Positions 1 through 7,883 of a stretch of DNA of 22,039 bases are shown in pieces (the stretch's first letter is position 1; the number at the start of each line of letters is the position of its first letter). The notes beneath the pieces were generated by a model. That model ran no database searches and had not been told where the DNA came from. It saw nothing but the letters and a program-made list of their open reading frames with translations. Origin of the DNA: Parachlamydiaceae bacterium (GTDB lineage: Bacteria; Chlamydiota; Chlamydiia; Chlamydiales; Parachlamydiaceae); NCBI GenBank assembly GCA_013815395.1, contig JACDGH010000001.1, positions 12,301 to 34,339 on the forward strand. The letters are read 5' to 3'. The position numbers and the translations under genes are program-made.

Positions 1-271
1 CAACAGGAATAGTTTCAATGGCTCCTTTTTTAATGCTGTTAACAGTGGCTTTAAAATGTTTTTTTGAATAATTCTTATTTTTCTTACATAAAATATATTT
101 GCCTATATTGGTCGCAGTCCTCACTAAAGATGTTACATTGCCAACTATGGGAATAACAGCGCAGTAATCCCAGGCATTGATTTTTTGATGTACATGGGGG
201 CCTATAATATTATTCTCATTGGGTATAGGTTTATTATTTTCATTCTGTTTATTTCCAGCTGGTGAAACCAT
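1..271 (-). CDS. Small hypothetical protein, 5' part only (runs off the left edge)
   Basis: An open frame of 90 codons starts at ATG 269-271 (minus strand) and stays open to the window edge, so the C-terminus is missing. An AAGGA ribosome site lies 5 nt before the ATG, which fixes the start. The first ~30 residues are polar and Asn/Pro-rich. They are followed by a moderately hydrophobic stretch around residues 33-55 (WDYCAVIPIVGNVTSLVRT), then a Lys-rich segment. Small proteins with a 'IPIVGN-TSLVR' core are, from memory, common hypothetical proteins of environmental chlamydiae, but no function can be assigned. A membrane association is possible but not shown. The gene is divergent from mutS. 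Confidence 0.6.
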   Translation of the reverse strand, partial: MVSPAGNKQNENNKPIPNENNIIGPHVHQKINAWDYCAVIPIVGNVTSLVRTATNIGKYILCKKNKNYSKKHFKATVNSIKKGAIETIPV

Positions 272-730
272 AGCAATCCTTTAAAGCGATTTTTTTTAAA
301 CTTTAAATTTTTAAAACATTTAGTCATTTTACTGCCAAATAATATGTAAAAGTAACTATATTCATTATATCATTTAAAATGTTTTCAATTATATATAATT
401 AATCATAATTTAGCTTAATTATATATATATTAAATTCGAGGTAGGAAAAAACCGATTTCGTATGCGCTGATATAAGTCTTTTTCTTTAGCTTCGCTCATG
501 CCCTCAAGACTTTAACTGACATAAATTATGTAGAAAAGTGTTAAAAGGCGAGAAAAAGTATTGAAAATGGAACCAAAAGTGGTAATATGTAGCAATTATC
601 TTAGAAACGGCAATTATCAAAACAACTCTAATTAAACTCACCTTAGTGCACGGTGCGGTATTTTGGCTTAGACCATAATCACGCTCCGTTTACGTAAAGT
701 AATTTTATAAAAAATTATTAAGAGAATTTT
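272..730. other. Intergenic region between the divergent left-edge gene and mutS
   Basis: No convincing gene was found in these 459 bp. The left half is very AT-rich and contains a 13-bp inverted repeat (390-402 with 415-427, loop of 12). A minus-strand TATAAT box at 364-369 could serve the left-edge gene, but no well-spaced -35 box is visible. A 7-bp pair AAGTCTT/AAGACTT flanks a loop near 474-517. Around 446-466 lies a copy of a short sequence also found inverted at 19561-19581. No tRNA fold was recognised. Confidence 0.5.
446..466. repeat. Short dispersed repeat, copy 1
   Basis: AAAAACCGATTTCGTATGCG (447-466) matches, in inverted orientation, 19561-19581 with one mismatch and one indel. 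Both copies are intergenic. Whether this is a genome-wide element cannot be told from two copies. Confidence 0.35.
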
Positions 731-3265
731 ATGACTGATGCAGTGATGGACCCGAAAGTATCGCCAATGATGGTGCAGTGGAATGCTTGCAAACAAGTTG
801 CCGGAGAATCTGTGTTATTATTTCGGATGGGCGATTTTTACGAATCATTTTATGACGATGCTGTACTAATTGCGCGGGAATTGGGTCTGACGTTAACAAA
901 AAGGCAAGATATTCCAATGTGTGGTGTTCCTCACCACACTTGTGAAGCCTATATTGATAAGCTTGTTAGCAAAGGGTATCGTGTGGCCGTCGCTGAACAG
1001 ATGGAAGATCCGCGCCTGGCAAAAGGTTTAGTTAAAAGGGAAGTCGTTAGAGTTGTCACGCCAGGGACGCTCATCAACTCATCATTACTCTCTGATAAGT
1101 CAAATAATTTTGTAGTCTCTCTTGCGCGCGTCGGGGCTATATTTGGACTAGCTATTCTTGATTTAACAACAGCCGATTTTAAAGTGATTGAATTCGATAA
1201 GGAAGGCGATCTTCTTAATGAACTTTATCGACAGCAACCAGCTGAAATTCTTGTTTCGCCAAGATTTAAAGAAAAGCATACGCATATGCTTGACGAATTG
1301 CGAAAAAATCATGAGTTTTTATTAAGTACGCATGATGAATGGCGATTCGAACATCAGATGGCTCATGATTTTATGACGGGACATTTAGAAGTTCTCACAT
1401 TAGATGGATTTGGCTTAAAAGGAATGGTCGCAGCAATAAATGCAGCTGGAGGCCTGTTAAATTATCTTCAAGACTCATTATGCTTACCTATTGGCCACGT
1501 CAAGGAAGTACAAGTCTATACAACTTCACAATATATGGCTATCGATCGGGCTACCCAACGCCATTTAGAACTTACCGAGTCGTTAAGCGATGGTTCGCGA
1601 CGAAATACCTTATTAAATATTTTAGATCAAACATGCACTCCAATGGGTGCCCGATTAATTCGACATTGGGTAAAACAGCCCTTGTTGCAAGTGGAAGAGA
1701 TCGTAAAACGTCAAGATGCTGTCCAGGCATTTCATAAAGATAGCCGTTTATTAGAAGACATCATTAAAGAATTAGAAGTCATTCGCGATTTAGAGAGATT
1801 GATCACAAAGGTTAGTGCTGGATATGCCTCACCACGTGACATAGTTGCCTTAAAGAACTCTTTAGAGCCTATTCCACGGCTTAAAAATCTCCTTCAATCT
1901 CTAGCTCATCTTTCGCCAATGATTGCTGTCGAAGAGGCTAAGTTGGAAAGTTTGCCTGAAATGACTCAATTGATTGCAAGAGCGGTTGTAGATGAGCCGC
2001 CGGTCCGATTGAGCGATGGTAAAATTTTTCGCGATGGCTATTGCAAGGAACTCGACGAGCTAAGAGAAATTAGCCGCGATAGTAAGGCATGGTTGGTGCG
2101 TTATCAAACTGAGCTCAAAGAAACAACCGGGATTAAAACTCTTAAAGTCAGCTTTAATAAAATGTTTGGATATTATATTGAGGTTAGCAAGGGACAGGCG
2201 GATAAGATGCCTGAGACTTTTCAGCGCCGTCAAACACTTGTCAATGCTGAAAGATTTATAACCCCCGAATTGAAGGAATATGAGAATAAAGTCTTACATG
2301 CTGAAGAGCGCATTTCTTCTATTGAAGTTGAGTTGTTTAATGCCTTAAAGCTAGAAGTTGCTAAGTATAGTGATTTTGTTCAACGTACGGCCCACGCCTT
2401 AGCGAGAGTGGATGCATTGCAAGGCTTGGCTACAGCGGCAAGAAAATATGATTATGCGCGACCAGTTGTCAATGATGGCTCATTACTGCACATCGTTTCG
2501 GGAAGGCATCCTGTCATTGAAGCCTCTCATACTGCAGGCGAGCGATTTGTTGCTAACGACACTTATTTGAATGGCGACGACCAACGCATGTTTCTGATAA
2601 CCGGTCCAAACATGGCAGGCAAATCCACTTATATCCGTCAAGTAGCCCTTATTACTATTATGGCTCAAATTGGCGCATTTGTTCCGGTAGCTAGCGCGCA
2701 AATTGGGATTGTAGATAAAGTATTTTCCCGAATAGGGGCTAGCGACGATTTATCTCGTGGTCAGTCAACTTTTATGGTTGAAATGACAGAAACTGCCAAT
2801 ATTTTAAATAATGCAACATCTCGTTCTTTAGTTATTTTGGATGAAATTGGACGAGGCACAAGTACCTATGATGGCATTTCAATTGCCTGGGCTGTTGCGG
2901 AGTTCCTATTAATTACTGAAGGAAAGATGGCTAAAACTCTCTTTGCTACCCATTACTGGGAGCTCACTAAGCTTGAAAAAGTGCCAGGGGCTATTAATTA
3001 CAATGTAGCAGTACATGAAAGCGAGGATTCTATTGTTTTCCTACGCAAAATAGTGCGTGGGGGCACAGATAAAAGCTATGGTATTCATGTTGGACGCTTA
3101 GCAGGCTTACCCTCAATTGTTATAGCACGTGCTAAAGAGATATTGGTGCATCTGGAAGAAAATGCCAATCGAAAAAATGCTTTTGAACCCGCAGCGATAA
3201 AGCGGACTATTCCGAAGCAAAAAAGTAAGGTTTCTGAAAATATGCAGTTAACATTTTTTTCTTAA
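731..3265 (+). CDS. mutS: DNA mismatch repair protein MutS
   Basis: An 844-residue MutS, close to the usual ~850, which recognises mismatches and small loops and starts methyl-independent or methyl-directed repair. Visible motifs: the mismatch-wedge Phe36-x-Glu38 (GDFYESF), the same numbering as E. coli; Walker A GPNMAGKST at 625-633; Walker B DEIGRGTST at about 704-712; a late TATHYWEL motif. The last residues (QLTFF at 839-843) fit a beta-clamp-binding peptide. The N-terminus (SPMMVQW) and the connector (DGFGLKGMVAAINAAG) resemble chlamydial MutS as I recall it. The start ATG has a weak AGAGA ribosome site 5-10 nt upstream. The gene stands alone here; mutL is not in the window. Confidence 0.97.
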   Translation: MTDAVMDPKVSPMMVQWNACKQVAGESVLLFRMGDFYESFYDDAVLIARELGLTLTKRQDIPMCGVPHHTCEAYIDKLVSKGYRVAVAEQMEDPRLAKGLVKREVVRVVTPGTLINSSLLSDKSNNFVVSLARVGAIFGLAILDLTTADFKVIEFDKEGDLLNELYRQQPAEILVSPRFKEKHTHMLDELRKNHEFLLSTHDEWRFEHQMAHDFMTGHLEVLTLDGFGLKGMVAAINAAGGLLNYLQDSLCLPIGHVKEVQVYTTSQYMAIDRATQRHLELTESLSDGSRRNTLLNILDQTCTPMGARLIRHWVKQPLLQVEEIVKRQDAVQAFHKDSRLLEDIIKELEVIRDLERLITKVSAGYASPRDIVALKNSLEPIPRLKNLLQSLAHLSPMIAVEEAKLESLPEMTQLIARAVVDEPPVRLSDGKIFRDGYCKELDELREISRDSKAWLVRYQTELKETTGIKTLKVSFNKMFGYYIEVSKGQADKMPETFQRRQTLVNAERFITPELKEYENKVLHAEERISSIEVELFNALKLEVAKYSDFVQRTAHALARVDALQGLATAARKYDYARPVVNDGSLLHIVSGRHPVIEASHTAGERFVANDTYLNGDDQRMFLITGPNMAGKSTYIRQVALITIMAQIGAFVPVASAQIGIVDKVFSRIGASDDLSRGQSTFMVEMTETANILNNATSRSLVILDEIGRGTSTYDGISIAWAVAEFLLITEGKMAKTLFATHYWELTKLEKVPGAINYNVAVHESEDSIVFLRKIVRGGTDKSYGIHVGRLAGLPSIVIARAKEILVHLEENANRKNAFEPAAIKRTIPKQKSKVSENMQLTFFS

Positions 3266-3336
3266 TTAAAATAATTGATATTCAGTAACTTGCGTATCTA
3301 TATTTTTTTTATTTTAAATTTTTTTTCTTTTTTTTA

Positions 3337-3368
3337 TTGACAAAGTGCCCGCTAGCATGAGAGATAAG
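3337..3368 (+). promoter_or_regulatory. Candidate promoter of the 38-residue protein unit
   Basis: A perfect TTGACA box lies at 3337-3342, after long T tracts that follow mutS. The best -10-like hexamer is GATAAG at 3363-3368, but the 20-nt spacing is long; GAGATA at 3361-3366 (18 nt, preceded by TG) is an alternative with a poor match. The -35 is convincing, the -10 is not. Confidence 0.4.
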
Positions 3369-3411
3369 TAATTGTGTAAGTAATGCACAAAAACCCTAAA
3401 TGGAGGTCAAT

Positions 3412-3528
3412 ATGGATAAGAAACCAGAACAAAAAAATCCTAGCTCCCCACAAAAGAGCCAACCTGCGCCGTCAAAATCGCAACCAAGCAAATCTCCTGC
3501 TCAGCCTACAAAAAAGCCGAGCTGGTAG
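3412..3528 (+). CDS. 38-residue Pro/Lys/Ser/Gln-rich small basic protein
   Basis: The ATG at 3412 is preceded by a near-perfect GGAGGT Shine-Dalgarno (3402-3407, 4 nt spacing), the strongest ribosome site in the window. The frame ends at TAG 3526-3528. The product is almost entirely Pro, Ser, Lys and Gln, with loosely repeated SQP/PSKS units and a terminal PSW. It has no Cys, no hydrophobic core and no membrane segment, so it should be disordered and positively charged. A TTGACA box upstream and a strong factor-independent terminator downstream make it look like a dedicated monocistronic gene, not chance. I do not recognise the family. A nucleic-acid-binding or charge-neutralising role is possible from composition alone and is only a guess. 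Confidence 0.72.
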   Translation: MDKKPEQKNPSSPQKSQPAPSKSQPSKSPAQPTKKPSW

Positions 3529-3549
3529 TTTAAAATAGAGTAATTTAGT

Positions 3550-3608
3550 AGTCAGTCTTCCTTATTGCCGTTTAATAGCGCAGCAATTTAGAAGACTGAC
3601 TTTTTTTT
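3550..3608 (+). terminator. Rho-independent terminator
   Basis: A perfect 11-bp stem, AGTCAGTCTTC (3550-3560) with GAAGACTGACT (3591-3601), leads straight into an eight-T run (3601-3608). The 30-nt apical part can form a second small hairpin (ATTGC with GCAAT). It sits 21 nt after the stop of the 38-residue gene and ends that transcript. Confidence 0.85.
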
Positions 3609-3701
3609 CTTTCTAAGCCCCACTTCTTAACTGATTTGTTTTCACAACCTAAATTTAACTGCACTCTTCTCCCTCCTTTTATTTTTTTGATTTCTCTTAA
3701 C

Positions 3702-3731
3702 TTGACGATATGTTATTTTAACATATATATA
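3702..3731 (+). promoter_or_regulatory. Promoter with internal palindrome, upstream of the priA operon
   Basis: TTGACG at 3702-3707 and TATATA at 3724-3729 (16-nt spacer; the same hexamer recurs at 3726-3731 with 18 nt) form a good sigma-70/sigma-66-type promoter. The spacer holds a perfect 8-bp inverted repeat, ATATGTTA (3708-3715) and TAACATAT (3719-3726), separated by three T. A dimeric repressor bound there would block the polymerase. The transcript would start near 3737, about 80 nt before the first start codon. Confidence 0.55.
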
Positions 3732-3817
3732 CCTCGCTCAATTCAGAGGTGCAATTATACTCTAGGCAGGTATTTCTGGAGTTAAAATGTTGAGTTCGTA
3801 ATTTATCGGAGAGTGTC

Positions 3818-4552
3818 GTGACAGCTTATGCCCGAGTGTTAGCCCGTTCTGTTGGTAGCTATCATCTAAATAACAGTTTGCTCTTTCAATTTATTCTTTC
3901 TGATTTCCTCGCTGCTTATCTCGATATTCAATCTCTTGATATTTTATGCCATCGGAAATTATTACCTGTTGTAGAAAAGACATATAGCGAGCATAATGAG
4001 GAACTTATACATAAAATTGCCGAAGTTCTTGAGCGGCTTATTGGGACAAAAAATGATCACATTAAACGCTTTTCAAGTAACATCAATGAAGGGATTTTGA
4101 CCAGATTTAAAATGCATTGCTCAAAATTTAGTCATCAATCAGAAGGTGACACGAAGGAATTACTTGCCATGCAGCACTATGCAGAAAAAGCATTCCAGAA
4201 TTGTTTATTAGCAGTCGATGCTCTTCAAGATGCTCCAAATAAATATACGCAATTATTTACTTACCTTGAAAAAGCAAGCACTGCCCTGCACCGATTGGGT
4301 AAATTAATTACACGTTTAATCCTGCAATTTCGAGATGATGAAAATGTTCTTTTCTTTGTTTTGCGACACAAAGATTCCTTCGATAAAGCTTTCGGAAAGC
4401 GATTTATTTCAAAACTCTTTTGTCGCATGTATCCTAAAGGACTCCGTGAAGCAGAGCATTTTTTAATAAGAAAATACATGGATCGTAGTTTTGATAACAT
4501 CACTTTAATAATTACTCGATTGTTTGTTGAGCTTGAGGCTTCCAATTTATGA
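3818..4552 (+). CDS. Conserved hypothetical protein, helical, first gene of the priA operon
   Basis: A 244-residue product read from GTG 3818, chosen because GGAGAG (3808-3813) sits 4 nt upstream; no ATG is better placed. It has no signal peptide, no clear membrane segment and no motif I recognise. The sequence is rich in Leu, Lys, Glu, Phe and His in amphipathic spacing and should be mainly alpha-helical and cytosolic. The C-terminal third is basic. The stop overlaps the next gene by 4 nt (ATGA at 4549-4552), so the two are translationally coupled and probably co-expressed with priA. Function unknown; context gives a weak link to DNA replication restart or simply to a conserved chlamydial neighbourhood. 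Confidence 0.8.
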   Translation: MTAYARVLARSVGSYHLNNSLLFQFILSDFLAAYLDIQSLDILCHRKLLPVVEKTYSEHNEELIHKIAEVLERLIGTKNDHIKRFSSNINEGILTRFKMHCSKFSHQSEGDTKELLAMQHYAEKAFQNCLLAVDALQDAPNKYTQLFTYLEKASTALHRLGKLITRLILQFRDDENVLFFVLRHKDSFDKAFGKRFISKLFCRMYPKGLREAEHFLIRKYMDRSFDNITLIITRLFVELEASNL

Positions 4553-5472
4553 CCTTTCAAGATCAGTACATTGAGCTCTTAAAACTGACGCGAGTGTATT
4601 TGCAGCAAGAATATAATATGAACGATCGACTGTTGGCCGATGGTGAAACATATACTTATTTTCGAGAATTTGTTGCTCAAAAAGCAGCTTTAAATTCATC
4701 TCGATCCAAATCATCATTATCATCACCGCCTATCCCTCCTCCAATTCCTCTTCCGTCCCCTATTGCTCCAGTTATAACTCCTCTTGCCGCAATACCCCCC
4801 ATCCATGCCCCCCCAAAAAAGGAATTGCCCCTAGAGAAACTTAAAAATGAAGAACCTGCAATTAAGCCGGCATTAGTCGACAACATTTCTAGTTTTAACC
4901 CCGAACCTGGATCGAAAGCTGAGTCTAATGTAAAAACACGATCGATATTTGTGCGAGAACTTCCTTCCGCGTTGGAGACTGTGGATTTAAGTGATTTGCG
5001 TAAGATAATGGCAGAGAAAGTTTCCTCGGTTCGCTTTAGTGACGCTATACCATCGGACAATGAAGCCAAAAAGAAGGCAAGCGATTGGGAACAGGATCAG
5101 CTGTCACAAGTTATTATTTTGATATTCAATGAAAGCCCTAGGCACATGTTTTTCTTAGAAAATTTGCGTTTTGCACTTGAAGTTCAAGGTTGGAGCGCCA
5201 GAATAGCAAAAGGAACAGAAGTTGAAAAAAGTAAAGGTTGGGGTTCTTTGTTTGCCTCTAATGCTTTGCATCTAATCGTGGCTACAAGTGGGGACATTGA
5301 AGCTTCTGTTGAATTAAAGAAGTTATATCGCGAGACTTCTCATTCCGCCCAATATACGCTTGGAGGAGTTCCTTTATTACTCCTGGCCGATCCAGCAATT
5401 TATATAGCAGAGCCTAATCTCAAACCTGTCCTTTGGAAATCCCTTAAAGAACTTTTAGCAAAACCTTCCTAA
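4549..5472 (+). CDS. Hypothetical protein with proline-rich linker, second gene of the priA operon
   Basis: 307 residues in three parts: a helical N-terminus (1-50), a Pro-rich linker (about 59-97, with PPIPPPIPLPSP and many further Pro), a charged region (98-185), and a C-terminal domain from about 186. That last domain alternates hydrophobic strands and helices (QVIILIFNES, HLIVATSGD, PLLLLADPAIYI), like a small Rossmann-type or flavodoxin-type fold without a recognisable catalytic motif. There is no signal peptide. It overlaps the preceding gene by 4 nt and ends 3 nt before priA. Chlamydial genomes keep an uncharacterised gene beside priA, as I recall, and this may be its counterpart, but I could not align them. 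Function unknown. Confidence 0.8.
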   Translation: MTFQDQYIELLKLTRVYLQQEYNMNDRLLADGETYTYFREFVAQKAALNSSRSKSSLSSPPIPPPIPLPSPIAPVITPLAAIPPIHAPPKKELPLEKLKNEEPAIKPALVDNISSFNPEPGSKAESNVKTRSIFVRELPSALETVDLSDLRKIMAEKVSSVRFSDAIPSDNEAKKKASDWEQDQLSQVIILIFNESPRHMFFLENLRFALEVQGWSARIAKGTEVEKSKGWGSLFASNALHLIVATSGDIEASVELKKLYRETSHSAQYTLGGVPLLLLADPAIYIAEPNLKPVLWKSLKELLAKPS

Positions 5473-5475
5473 TCT

Positions 5476-7716
5476 ATGAGTTCAGTGCTTTTTGATAAAT
5501 ATGCTTCGATCATTCTTGATATCTCCATCGATAAATGTCTCGATTATGGTATTCCCCGTGAATTGATTCCCTCTATTAAGCGTGGAATGCGCGTAGAAGT
5601 GCCTGTTAGAGGCAAGCTGCGCACCGGTTATGTCTACGCAATAAAAGACCATGCGGATTTTTCTAAAGTTAAGTCTATTGAACGTTTAGTATCTGAAACG
5701 GAATTGATTAATGATGAGTTATTTGAGCTTGCGCTATGGATGGCTAAATATTACTGTGCCCCAATGCGCGATGTGTTACAAATTATTTTACCGGCAATAG
5801 TTCGGAAAGATGTTAAGCATAAAGAACAACTTTTTGTAATGAGAGCACAAACGCGTGAACAGCTAAAAGTTCAATGCGAAAAAATACGAAACACAAATTC
5901 GGCCCAAGCAGATGTGTTGGATGTCATGCTCAAAGTCAAAAAGGGCATTTTATTGTCCGAATTGCTCCAAGAAACACAAGGATCGCGCAGTCCTATCGAC
6001 ACCTTAACAAAGCAGGGATATCTGATTGTTGACGTTGTTCGCGTTGACCGATCACCACTAGTGAACGAAGAATATTTTCAGACTAAGCCTAAGCAATTAA
6101 ATGAAGAACAGGCCGCTGCGTTGGCAAAAATTGTGAAATCGCTTAATGAAGGACGATTTGAAACTCATCTTTTATACGGAGTGACGGGAAGTGGAAAGAC
6201 TGAAGTTTACTTACAGGCAATAGATTTCGTCTTAAAGCAAGGCAAAGGTGCCATCATGCTTGTCCCTGAAATCTCTTTGACGGCCCAAACAATTGAGCGG
6301 TTTAGAAGTCGTTTTGAAGGCAAGATAGCAATTTTACATCACAGATTAAGCCAAGGGGAACGATTTGATGAGTGGCATAAAATTCGACGCGGCGAAGCTC
6401 AAATTGTAATTGGGGCTAGGTCTGCAGTGTTTAGTCCAGTAAATAATCTAGGATTGATCATTGTCGATGAAGAACATGAAAGCTCTTACAAGCAAAGTGA
6501 AAGTCCCCCTTGCTATCATGCGCGAGAAGTGGCTGTCATGCGTGGTAAATTAACGAAGGCCACGGTGATTTTAGGGACAGCTACGCCGAGTCTTGAAAGT
6601 TTTCACAATGCTGCTTCAGGTAAATACACTCTTAGCTCATTAAATAAACGCGCTGATTCGGCAAGTATCCCCAAATTTTCAATAGTAGATATGAAAATTG
6701 AGCTAACAAAAACTAAAGGGTATACAAGCTTTTCCGAATCCCTTCTTAGTGGGATTAAGACAAGGCAAGAAAAAGGGGAGCAGACCATTCTTTTTCTGAA
6801 TAGGCGAGGCTATCATACAACGCTATTGTGTCAGGGCTGTAGCAAACCAGTGGGGTGCCCTCATTGTGATGTGGCCATGACTTTTCATCTTAGTGAGAAT
6901 CAACTGGCGTGCCACCTTTGCGGCTTTTATCTTAACCCACCTCCCAAACAATGCCCATCATGTAAATCAGAAACAATGAAGTTTCGAGGGGTAGGTACTG
7001 AGCAGATCCAAAAAGCTTTGCATGCTGTTTTGCCAGATATTCGTACCATGCGGATTGATGCGGATACGACGCGGCATAAAGGGAGCCATCAGAAGCTGCT
7101 GCGTGATTTTGGGACAGGTAAGGCAGATGTGCTGATTGGAACGCAGATGATTGCCAAAGGACTCCACTTTCCGGAAGTCACATTGGTAGGAGTTCTTAAC
7201 AGCGATACCAGCTTGAATCTTCCAGATTTTAGGGCTTCAGAGACGGTATTTCAGCTGATCACTCAAGTAGCAGGGCGTGCTGGACGCGGCAATATTTGCG
7301 GTGAAGTGATTGTACAAACAAACCTACCTGAGAATAATACTATACGTTTAGCAGCTAGTCAGAATTATGAGAAATTCTATGAAGAAGAAATTGAAGTGCG
7401 CAAGCTTTTTAATTATCCTCCCTTTGCCAGCATGGTTAAATTGACATTTTCCGGTGAAGAAGTAGAAAAAGTGCAACAGTCTGCAGAGAATTTCCGATCA
7501 AAATTAATTTTAGCACTACCAGCTGATTTTGATTTGCATCCTGTAGTGCCCTCAGGCTATGCAAAAATAAAAAATAAATTTCGTTTTCAATTAATTATAC
7601 GTGGCCCTTCCATTTATCCTATCAATCGCGCTATCGATTCCATTAGACAAGTTATTGGTTCCGATAAAAGTGTCAATATACTCGTTGACGTAAATCCTAC
7701 ATCCACATTTTTCTAA
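5476..7716 (+). CDS. priA: Primosomal protein N' (replication restart helicase PriA)
   Basis: 746 residues, typical of PriA (E. coli 732). The 3'-5' superfamily 2 helicase binds stalled or repaired forks and reloads the replicative helicase. Seen in order: N-terminal 3'-DNA-end-binding domain (1-110), Walker A GVTGSGKTE (235-243), DEEH box (331-334), ATATPS motif III (about 364), and eight zinc-binding cysteines in four CxxC pairs (452/455, 461/464, 479/482, 493/496) as in E. coli PriA. A GTEQIQ segment and QVAGRAGRG motif VI follow. The start ATG is only 3 nt after the previous stop and has no ribosome site of its own, so translation depends on coupling. Confidence 0.97.
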   Translation: MSSVLFDKYASIILDISIDKCLDYGIPRELIPSIKRGMRVEVPVRGKLRTGYVYAIKDHADFSKVKSIERLVSETELINDELFELALWMAKYYCAPMRDVLQIILPAIVRKDVKHKEQLFVMRAQTREQLKVQCEKIRNTNSAQADVLDVMLKVKKGILLSELLQETQGSRSPIDTLTKQGYLIVDVVRVDRSPLVNEEYFQTKPKQLNEEQAAALAKIVKSLNEGRFETHLLYGVTGSGKTEVYLQAIDFVLKQGKGAIMLVPEISLTAQTIERFRSRFEGKIAILHHRLSQGERFDEWHKIRRGEAQIVIGARSAVFSPVNNLGLIIVDEEHESSYKQSESPPCYHAREVAVMRGKLTKATVILGTATPSLESFHNAASGKYTLSSLNKRADSASIPKFSIVDMKIELTKTKGYTSFSESLLSGIKTRQEKGEQTILFLNRRGYHTTLLCQGCSKPVGCPHCDVAMTFHLSENQLACHLCGFYLNPPPKQCPSCKSETMKFRGVGTEQIQKALHAVLPDIRTMRIDADTTRHKGSHQKLLRDFGTGKADVLIGTQMIAKGLHFPEVTLVGVLNSDTSLNLPDFRASETVFQLITQVAGRAGRGNICGEVIVQTNLPENNTIRLAASQNYEKFYEEEIEVRKLFNYPPFASMVKLTFSGEEVEKVQQSAENFRSKLILALPADFDLHPVVPSGYAKIKNKFRFQLIIRGPSIYPINRAIDSIRQVIGSDKSVNILVDVNPTSTFF

Positions 7717-7883
7717 ATTTTGTGCACTGATTCATTAATTAAGTAAAATGGTTCCTAATGGTAGAGTAAACATAGCTATTTTAACGAATACTGTGATATT
7801 TATCAGAATTGAGGATGCGTTCGTTACCATATAAATTTACTTATTTAATCAAAACTACCATCAATTTTGGATATAGGAATAAA

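Noticed and set aside
388..432. AT-rich inverted repeat as a replication origin
   Set aside because: No DnaA boxes, no dnaA/dnaN neighbours; the match is a low-complexity TA run.
3265..3340. T-rich tract after mutS as a terminator
   Set aside because: Several T runs are present but no stable stem precedes them.
7809..7883. Upstream TTG/ATG starts of the phosphorylase
   Set aside because: The TTG lacks a ribosome site and GAGG abuts the ATG at 7815 with no spacing, while ATG 7884 has AGGA at the right distance and marks where family-like sequence begins.
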